From: Prorocentrum cordatum
Lineage: Eukaryota; Sar; Dinophyceae; Prorocentrales; Prorocentraceae
Length of the DNA: 48,500 bases
Assembly (NCBI GenBank): GCA_963575745.1
Contig: CAUYUJ010018709.1
Span: 1-48,500 of the forward strand
Direction of reading: 5' to 3'
Part shown: positions 41,405-48,500 of the stretch, piece by piece
Numbering within the stretch: position 1 is the first letter of the stretch
How the letters are laid out: each line of letters starts with the position of its first letter
Notes under the pieces: model-generated
Told to the model about the DNA's origin: nothing
What the model saw: only the letters and a program-made list of their open reading frames with translations
The model's database searches: none
Program-made: the position numbers and the translations under genes

Positions 41405-43515
41405 ATCTTTTCTGACCATATTCGATCTTATTCCCGCTCGCCTTCTTAATCTCAGCTCGATCGGGTAAATATTTTCTGCAAAAAAGCATCGCGGCGGGAT
41501 CGGATGTTTCGAGTCATCTTGATACGCGTTGTCGGTATTTTGTACTTAACTCGAGCTGTAGGGCAGCTACAGAGCTCGTTCTCACAGAAATCGATTGCAA
41601 ATCATCAGGCGCGTTCGTCTGTTCCATCTAGAGGTCTGAACTCGGTCTGCTGCCAGAGCTAGGTTCGCGAAGCTATTCGTGTTGTTGGAGTCATCTTGAG
41701 AGGTGCTGACAGTTTTCTGCACTTAACTCGGGCTGTAGGGGGGCTACAGGGCTCGTGCTCACAGAAATCGATTCGGAGACATCAGGCGCGTCCGCCTGCC
41801 GAATACAGAGCTCGGAACTCGGTGTGCTGCCCGACCTAGGTTCGCAAAACTATTCGTATTCGTCGAGTCATCTTGAGAGGTGCTGTCCGTTTTCTGCACT
41901 TAACTCGAGCTGTAAGGGGGCTGCAGGGCTGGTAATCACTGGAATCGATTCGGAGACATCAGTCGCGTCCAGCTGTCGCATTCAGAGCCCTGAACTCGGC
42001 CTGCTGCCCGAGCTAGATCCGCGAAACTATTCGTATTGTTCGAGTCATCTTCAGAGGTGCTGTCGATTTTCTGCACTTAACTCGGGCTGTAAGGGGGCTG
42101 CAGGGCTGGTAATCACAGGAATCGGTTCGGAGACATCAGGCGCGTCCGCCTGTTGCATTCAGATGTCTGAACTCGGTCTGATACTCGAGCTAGATTCGCG
42201 AAACTATTTGTATTGTTCGAGTGATCTTGAGAGGTGCTGTCGATTTTCGCACGTAACTCGGGCTGTAGGAGAGCAGCGGAGCTCGTGCGCACAGAAAACG
42301 ATCCAGAAGCATGAGGGGCGTTTGGCTGTTGCATCGAGAGGTCTGAAATCGTTTAGGCTGAAAAACTATTCGTTCTCTGCAATTTTGTTCGACATTATAT
42401 ATGCTAAGGAAGCTCTACGAGTCCCCCGACGGTAAGGAAGGTTGACGGTTTACCGCCGGCGCCCAGTTCCTCAATTCGTTTGAGCTCTAGTATTTTTTCC
42501 CGTGATATTCGATCTATTCCCGCTCGCCGTCTTGATCTCAGCTCGATCGGGTACCTTTTACTGCCATAAAGCACACTGGCGGGATCGGCCGTTTCGAGTC
42601 ATCTTGATACGCGTTGTCGGTATTTTCTACTTAACTCGAGCTGTAGGGGAGCTACAGAGCTGGTAAGCACACCTATTCCATTCAGAATCATCAGGCGCGT
42701 TCGTCTGTTGCATCTAGAGGTCTGAACTCGGTCTGCTAGTCGAGCTAGGTCCGTAAACCTATTCGTATTATTCGAGTCATCTTGACAGACGCTCTCGGTT
42801 TTCTGTACTTATCTCGAGCTATATAACAGCTACAGAGCTGATAATTACAGAAACCGATTCATAATGATCATTCGTGTTCGTCTGTTGAATGCAGAGCTCT
42901 CAACTCGGTCTGCTGCCCGATCTAGAATCGCGAAACTGTTCGTATTGTTCGAGTCAGCTTGAGAGGTACTGTTGGGTCTCTGTGCTCAACCCGGGCTGTG
43001 GGGGGGCCACAGTGCTGGCAGTTACAGGAATCGATTTGAAGACATCAGGCGCGTTCGCCTGTCGAATCCAGAGCTCGGAACTCGGTCTGCTGCTCGAACT
43101 AGGTCCGCAAAACTATTCGTATTGTTCGAGTCATCCTGAGAGGTGCTGTCGGTTCTCTGCACTCAACTCGGGCTGTAGAGGGCTGCAGGGCTGGTAATCA
43201 CAGGAATCGATTCGGAGATATCAGACGCGACCGCCTGTCGCGTTCAGAGGTCTGAAATTATTCGTATTGTTCGATTCATCTTGAGAGGTTCTGTCGATTT
43301 ACGCATGTTACTCGGGCTCTACGAGGGCTACGGAGCTCGTAAAGAAGACAATCCAGAAGCATCGGGGGCGTTCGGCTGTTGCATCGAGAGGTCTGAAATC
43401 GCTTGGGCTGAACAATTATTCGTTCTCAACAGTTTTTTCACATTATATATTGTCAGGAAGCTCTACGAGTCCCCCGGCGGTGAGAAAGGTTGACGGTTTA
43501 CCGCCGGCGCCCAGT

Positions 43516-43564
43516 TGGACCACCCGACCAGAAGAGACAATGTGGCAACTTTGGGGTTGGTTTT
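43516..43564 (+). repeat. B linker, resumed host
   Basis: TGGACCACCCGACC to GGTTGGTTTT, interrupted by C. It continues a B head split at AGT^, probably 35287-35346. Confidence 0.7.
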
Positions 43565-43869
43565 TCCCGGAGAGCTCTCTGAGAGCAAGAGGGTTTTAGA
43601 TTAGAAGCCAGACAGTGGTGGTGCCCGCCAGCAGCCCACCCCCGCCGCTCCACGATCCCCGCAGCAGATCGCCCGTGCCGGCAGCGGGTTCGGGGGCGCT
43701 TCCAGCACGCGCCCACGCGTGCCCTGCGCGCGCGCAGGCACGCGTGGAAGCGTTTCTCTGGCAGCGCTTCAGAAGCGCTTCTGGTGAGCTCCCGAGAGCC
43801 CTCCAGGGAAGATTTCCCGTTCCGATTCCGAAGGTCTCTTCGCTCTGCAGGTTTTAGACGCTACCAAGT
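43565..43869 (+). mobile_element. C element, complete, 305 bp
   Basis: TCCCGGAGAGCTCTC start to AGACGCTACCAAGT end; palindrome near 43710-43752 with several changes. Confidence 0.83.
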
Positions 43870-43916
43870 AACTTGTTGAGCTTCCATTAGCTAGTTGCTG
43901 GAAGCCTACGAGTAAT
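43870..43916 (+). repeat. A head, left half
   Basis: AACTTGTTGAGC to GAGTAAT. Its right half may be the A head resuming at 48460. Confidence 0.7.
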
Positions 43917-44016
43917 ACCTCGTAGACCTCTTCGGCATCGATGAGCTAGAGGAATACCTTGTAGAGCTCTTCGGCATCGTTGAGCTAGGGGAGTTCCGGC
44001 GCGGGGTGGAGCTAGT

Positions 44017-44810
44017 ACCTCGTAGAGCTCTTCGTTATCGATGAGCTAGAGGAATTCCGGCGCGGGGTGGAGCTAGTACCTCGTAGAGCTTTTCGTCATC
44101 GATGAGCTAGAGGAATTCCGGCGCGGGGTGGAGCTAGTTGGCCCACCCGGCTGGGGCGGACAAATTGGTGACTTTTGGTCGGTTTTGCGAAAATTTGAAA
44201 GATATTTAAAAATTCATTTTGAGAAAGCAGATTTTTGCGCGTCTCAGTGGCATGTAAACTCCTCTCTGACAGCAGCTCAGCTCTCCCGATGTATTTTCTT
44301 GTGAGTTGACTTCCGGGAACTGAGCGAATGTGAACATCGAAAAAATCAAAAGTAAAGATTTTCGAAAAATCTCTATTTCTTTACTCTACTTCGATTCTCA
44401 GCACTCTTTCCAGTGTGAGGAGCTCCACGAGGTTCCCGGCGGTGACTAGGTTGATGGTTCACCGCCGGCGCCAGTTGGTCGACCCGACCAGAAAGGACAA
44501 AGTGGTGACTTTGGGTCGGTTTTGCTCAGATTTGAAAGATATTTGACAATTCATTTTCAAAAAACAGAATTTTTACGCCGAGCATTGGCATATATACTTT
44601 GTTCGCTCAGCAGCTCAGCTCTCTAGAGCCAGTTTTAGTATTAGTTGACTTCCGGGAACCGACTTCTTGACTCCAACAATGTTAATTTTACGTTTTTCTA
44701 GAAAAGCTCCCAGAAGCTCTCCGCTTCGATCCTGAGCTTACTTACGGGTGCAAGGAGCTCTACGAGGTTCCCGGCGGTGACCAGGTTGACGGTTCACCGC
44801 CGGCGCCAGT
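44017..44810 (+). mobile_element. B4 element interrupted by B1
   Basis: Head 44017-44077 plus body 44476-44810 gives 396 bp. Cap 44771-44803. It splits at AGT^TGG. Confidence 0.88.
44078..44475 (+). mobile_element. B1 element, complete
   Basis: 398 bp, nested in B4. Arm variant GAGCTCCACGAGGT; cap 44436-44468 with loop change GGTTGATGGT. Confidence 0.88.
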
Positions 44811-45209
44811 ACCTCGTAGAGCTCTTCGGCATCGATGAGCTAGAGGAATTCCGGCGCGGGGTGGAGCTAGTTGGACCACCCGATCAAAAGAGACAATGTG
44901 ACAACTTCGGGTCGGTTTTCCTAAGATTTGGGAGATATTTGACAATTGATTTTGAGAAACCAGATTTTTCGCACCTGTAAACGACTATGAGAGTCTCTGC
45001 GTCGAAATGTGAGCTCTGTAGGCGCACATTTACTATCAAAACACTTGGGGCAACCATCTTCACGTCGACATGACAAAAAATCAATGTTGAATGTTTCGAG
45101 AAATGCCTCCAAAAGCTCTCTCTCCCAACTCTGAGCTCTCTCATGAGTGAAAAGAGCTCTACGAGGTTCCTGGCGGTGACCGGGTTGACGGTTCACGGCC
45201 GGCGCCAGT
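44811..45209 (+). mobile_element. B3 element, complete, diverged
   Basis: 399 bp. Cap 45170-45202 has one G-G mismatch and one T-G pair. Confidence 0.85.
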
Positions 45210-45569
45210 TGGCCGAACCGGCCTTAAGAGACAAAGTGGTGACTTTGGGTCGGTTCTGCTAAGATTGAAAAATATTTGACAATTCATTTTAAGAAACCAG
45301 ATTTTTCTCACGTGTAGTGGGTTATGCCTCGGCTGCCAGTTAAATTCTCATGTCGGTAGCTGCAATATTACTACCAGAAGACTTGCGTGAACAGACTTTG
45401 GATGAAAACCGAAAAATCGTGTTTTTCGAGTTTCTCTGCTCTCGCTTCAGAAGCTTCCTTCATGTGCTCCGAGGAGCGCTGTGCAAGAAAAGAGCTCTAC
45501 GAGGTGCCCGGCGATAACTTGGTTGACGGTAAACCGCCGGTTCCCCCTCCGGCGCGGGGTGGAGCTCGT

Positions 45570-45684
45570 AAGTCGTAGAGCTTCTCTGGGCAAATTGCTC
45601 GAACCTTAAAAGTAATTCCGGCGCGCTGGAGAGCTAGTAACTCGTAAAGCTTCTTTGAGCTAGTTGCTGGAAGCTTAAGAAAAT
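45570..45684 (+). repeat. Two A heads, left halves
   Basis: 45570-45638 (AAGTCGTAGAGC to GAGCTAGT) and 45639-45684 (AACTCGTAAAGC to AAGAAAAT). The second probably resumes at 48324 (TTCGGCGTGCTGG). Confidence 0.7.
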
Positions 45685-45745
45685 ACCTCGTAGAGCTTTT
45701 CGGCATCGATGAGCTCGAGGAATTCCGGCGCGGGGTGGAGCTAGT

Positions 45746-46142
45746 ACCTCGTTGAGCTCTTCGGCATCGATGAGCCGGAGGAATTCCGGCGCGGGGTGGA
45801 GCTAGTTCGCCGACCCGACCAGAAAGGACAATCTGATAACTTTTAGGTGGTTTTGCGAATATTTGAAAGATATTTGTCCATTCATTTTGAGAAACCAGAT
45901 TTTTCGCATCTGTAGACGACTATCAGGGCCTCTGCGTCTTGATATGAGCTCCCCAGGCGCACTTTACTATCAAAACACTTGGCGGAACCAACTTCGTGTC
46001 GACATCAAAATCATGAATTTTGATTCCTCCGAGAAATGATTTCAGAAGCTCTATCTTCTGACTCTGAGCACTCTTATTCGTGAAAAGAGCTCCGCGAGGT
46101 TCCTGGCGGTGACCAGGTTGACGGTTCACCGCTGGCGCCAGT
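45746..46142 (+). mobile_element. B3 element, complete
   Basis: 397 bp. Cap 46103-46135 with two G-T type pairs near its base. Confidence 0.86.
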
Positions 46143-46202
46143 ACCTCGTAGAGCTCTTCAATCTCGATGAGCTGGAGGAATTCCGGCGCGGGGTGGAGCT
46201 GT

Positions 46203-46979
46203 ACCTCGTAGAGCTCGTCGGCATCGATGAGCCAGAGGAATTCCGGCGCGGGGTGGAGCTTGTTGGTCGAGCCGACCAGAAAGGACAATGTGGCAACTTT
46301 TGGTCGGTTTTCCGAATACCTCGTGGAGCTCTTCGGCAACGATGAGCTGGAGCAATTCCGCGCGGGGTGGAGCCAGTTGGCCGACCCGACCAGGAGAGAC
46401 AATGTGACAACTCTGGGTCGGTTTTGCTAAGATTTGAAATATATTTGACAATTCAGTTTGAGAAAGCAGATTTTCAGCACCTGTGAACGATTATGAGGGC
46501 CTCTGCGTCTTAATATGAGCTCTGTAGGCGCGCTTTCACTATCAAAACTTGGCGGAACCAACTTCATATCGACATGAAAAAAATCAACTTTGCCTTTTTC
46601 GCGAAATGCTTCCAGAAGCTCTCTCTGTCGATTCTAAGCACTCTCACGCGTGGAAGGAGCTCTACGAGGTTCCCGGCGGTGACCAGGTTGACGGTTCACC
46701 GCCGGTGCCAATATTTGAAAGATATTTGACCATTTATTTTGAGAAAGCGGATTTTTCGCACCTGTAAAAGATTATGAGAGCCTCTGCGTCTTAATATGAG
46801 CTCTCTTGGCGCACTTTTACTACTGAAACACTTGGACCAACCTACTTCATTTCGACATGAAAAAAATGTTCAATTTTTCAAGAAATGCCTCCAGAAGCTC
46901 TCTTTTTGGACTCTGAGCTCTCGGAGCTCTACAGGGTTCCCGGCAGTGACCAGGTTGACGGTTCGCCGCCGGCGCCAGT
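46203..46979 (+). mobile_element. B3 element interrupted by B3
   Basis: Left piece 46203-46317 ends TCCGAAT; right piece 46713-46979 starts ATTTGAAAG; together 382 bp. Cap 46940-46972. Confidence 0.86.
46318..46712 (+). mobile_element. B3 element, complete, nested in B3
   Basis: 395 bp, cap 46673-46705, tail GCCAAT (variant of GCCAGT). Confidence 0.86.
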
Positions 46980-47613
46980 TGGTTGACCCGATCAGAAGGG
47001 ACAAACTGATAACTTTTGGGTGGTTTTGCGAAAATTTGAAAGATATTTGACCATTTATTTCAAGAAAGCAGAATTTTACGCGTAGCATTAGTATCTAAAC
47101 TTTATTCTGAAAGCAGATCAGCTCTCTGCAGAAAGTTTTACAATTCGAAAATGAGCGGGAACCGACGTCGGAGTTACATCGAAAAATAGAAAGTTGACGT
47201 TTTTCGAGAAAGGCCTGGAGAAACTGTCTGCTTCGATTCTGAGCACGGTCCACGAAACGAAGATGCAAAATTTGAAAAACAGATTTTTCGATATTTTTCT
47301 TTCACGCTTGAGAAAGCTTCTTTCGTGTGCTTCGAGCAGCGCCGCGCGAGAACAGAGCTCTACGAGGCTCCCGGCGGTTACCTGGTTGACGGTTTACCGC
47401 CGGATCCAGTTGGCCGACCCGACCAGAAGAGACAATGTGGCATTTTTGGGTCGGTTTTGCTAATATTTGAAAGATATTTGACCATTCATTTTGAAAAAGC
47501 AGATTTTTACGCCGATTATTTTTCTGCTTTCAATCTAAGCACTCTTACGCGTGGAAAGAGCTCTACGAGGTTCCCGGCGGTGACCAGGTTGACGGTTCAC
47601 CGCCGGCGCCAGC

Positions 47614-48323
47614 GCCTCGTAGAGCTCTTCGGCATCGATGAGCTGGAGGAATTCCGGCGCGGGGTGGAGCTGGTACCTCGTAGAGCTTTTCGACATCGAT
47701 GAGCTAGAGGAATTCTGGCGCGGGGAGCTAGTTGATCGACCCGGCCAGAAAGGACAATGTGGCAACTTTGGGTCGTGAGAGCTCTGTAGGCGCACTTTTA
47801 CTTTCGAAACACTTGGCGGAACCAACTTTATTTTGAGATGGAAAAAACTCAATGTTCAATTTTTTTCGAAAAATGCTTCCAGAAGCTCTCTCTTTCGGCC
47901 CTGAGCACTCTCACGCGTGAAAGGAGCTCTACGAGGCTCCCGGCGGTGACCAGGTTGACGGTTCACCGCCGGTGCCAGTTGGCGGACCCGGCCTTAAGAG
48001 ACAAAGTGGTGACTTTGGGTCGGTTTTGCTTCGATTTAAAAGATATTTGACCATTCATTTTGAGAGACCAGATTTTTCGCACCTGTAGTTGGTTATGCCG
48101 CGTCTGCCAGTCAAATTCTCAGGCCCGTCTGTGCAGTATTACTATCAAAACACTTGGAACCGACTTGGATAAAAACAGAAAGACGTTTTTTTTTTGTTTC
48201 TCGATTTTTTCGTTTCTCGCTCTGGAAGCCTTCTTCATGTGTTTCGAGAAGCGCAGTGTGAGAAAAGAGCTCGACGAGGGTCCCGGCGGCAACCTGGTTG
48301 ACGGTATACCGCTGGTTCCCAGT
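47614..48323 (+). mobile_element. B2 element interrupted by B3
   Basis: Head 47614-47674 (to GAGCTGGT) plus body 47980-48323 gives 405 bp. The cap near 48283-48315 is degenerate. It ends TCCCAGT. Confidence 0.85.
47675..47979 (+). mobile_element. B3 element, internal deletion
   Basis: 305 bp. The centre is deleted between GGGTCG and TGAGAGCTCTGTAGG. Both ends and cap 47940-47972 are intact. Confidence 0.84.
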
Positions 48324-48459
48324 TTCGGCGTGCTGGAGAGCTAGTTCGCGAAATGCTTCCAGAAGCTCTCTCTGTCGATTCTAAGCACTCTCACGCGTGG
48401 AAGGAGTTCTACGAGGTTCCCAGCGGTGACCAGGTTGACGGTTCACCGCCGGCGCCACT
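48324..48459 (+). repeat. A-head piece joined to a B3 3' end
   Basis: 48324-48345 is A head (TTCGGCGTGCTGG to GCTAGT). From there a B3 3' half (TCGCGAAATGCTTCC onward) runs to cap 48420-48452 and the tail GCCACT; its front is missing. Confidence 0.7.
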
Positions 48460-48500
48460 TCCGGCGGGCTGGAGAGCTAGTTGGCAAGAAAAATCTCGAC
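48460..48500 (+). repeat. A head, continues beyond window
   Basis: TCCGGCGGGCTGG to AATCTCGAC, the A sequence that follows AAT^. The window ends here. Confidence 0.75.

Larger units (their letters stand above)
38843..42467 (+). mobile_element. A element split into three pieces
   Basis: Pieces 38843-38966 (to GAAAAT), 40167-40204 (to CTCTAGT) and 41405-42467 (from ATCTTTTCTGACC); total 1225 bp. Two different A elements interrupt it at different sites. Cap 42426-42459 has one A-C mismatch. Confidence 0.86.
38708..43515 (+). mobile_element. A element, outer host of a three-A nest
   Basis: Left piece 38708-38842 ends CTCGAAAT; right piece 42468-43515 starts TCCTCAATTCG; together 1183 bp. Cap 43474-43507 pairs GTGA with TTAC. 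The array is closely similar to that of 37434-38583. Confidence 0.85.
43956..45547 (+). mobile_element. B2 element interrupted by B4 and B3
   Basis: Head 43956-44016 ends GCTAGT; body resumes 45210 (TGGCCGAACCGG); together about 399 bp. The cap near 45508-45540 is degenerate (6-bp stem) and the tail has lost CAGT. Confidence 0.82.
43917..45569 (+). repeat. B head split by a nest
   Basis: Left piece 43917-43955 ends GAGGAAT; right piece about 45548-45569 (TCCGGCGCGGGG to GCTCGT) is the expected continuation and is cut again by an A head. Confidence 0.75.
46143..47410 (+). mobile_element. B element, enlarged, split by B3
   Basis: Head 46143-46202 ends GGAGCTGT; remainder 46980-47410 starts TGGTTGACCCG. 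The total of about 491 bp is larger than normal because a B4-like body is followed by a B2-like end, as at 1545-2067. Cap 47371-47403. Confidence 0.77.
45685..47613 (+). repeat. B element split by a nest, body deleted
   Basis: Head 45685-45745 (to GCTAGT) and remainder 47411-47613 (TGGCCGACCCGACC onward), together about 264 bp: the body is shortened by an internal deletion near 47515-47525. Cap 47574-47606; tail CCAGC. Confidence 0.77.

Noticed and set aside
41755-42435. 226-codon frame through beta monomers of an A element
   Set aside because: The peptide is a 178-bp-derived periodic repeat whose frame shifts in other copies.
44017-44077. Integron attC-like 60-bp palindromic modules (B heads)
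   Set aside because: No GTTRRRY/RYYYAAC pair, no integrase and no cassettes; B heads are the 5' ends of longer elements.

Overview
I find no credible protein, rRNA or tRNA gene in these 48.5 kb. Nearly every base belongs to one of three families of hairpin-rich repeat elements, here called A, B and C. Open frames are short, lack recognisable domains and simply follow the repeats. Base composition is mixed (AT-rich B bodies, strongly GC-rich C elements). The organism cannot be named from genes. Bloated, palindrome-filled intergenic DNA of this kind is known from organelle genomes of volvocalean green algae such as Volvox and Haematococcus, so a giant plastid or mitochondrial genome is my leading guess. 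A nuclear heterochromatic block is the alternative. This assignment is inference.

The families share one architecture. A (about 1.2 kb) starts AACTCGTAGAGCTTCC and carries an inverted copy of that end near its 3' terminus. B (about 395-402 bp; body types B1-B4) starts ACCTCGTAGAGCTC and likewise carries GAGCTCTACGAGGT. After the inverted arm, A and B have a cap hairpin (10-bp stem, loop containing GGTTGACGGT) and a short tail ending CCCAGT or CCAGT. C (about 325 bp, GC-rich) starts TCCCGGAGAGCTC, has an internal GAGCTCTCC-type arm, a long central palindrome, and ends ACCAAGT. The body of A is an array of diverged monomers with a period near 178 bp: alpha and delta types first, then beta, then a terminal gamma.

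The main result is that the forward-strand part of the window reads largely as a nested stack. Each element begins directly after a host T (usually AAT, AGT or CTT), ends in AGT, and the interrupted host resumes at the next base. Rejoining split hosts gives the canonical lengths: B hosts of 396, 399, 403 and 405 bp, A hosts of 1182-1225 bp. Insertions are seamless apart from a possible 1-bp T duplication. This resembles single-strand (HUH-type) transposition such as Helitron or IS200/IS605 more than cut-and-paste transposition, but no transposase is present here.

Layout: 1-15.3 kb is mostly right-hand halves of hosts whose left halves lie off the window, with complete A and B copies and one short non-repetitive island (6.8-7.1 kb). 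At 15311/15312 an inversion breaks a cap hairpin; 15.3-18.1 kb is minus-strand A, stacked element heads, and C. 18.1-34.5 kb is forward and mixes A, B and C, with a 1.8-kb tandem duplication and two C copies that interrupt A elements cleanly. 35.2-43.5 kb is a deep A-rich nest, and 43.5-48.5 kb is a B-rich nest.
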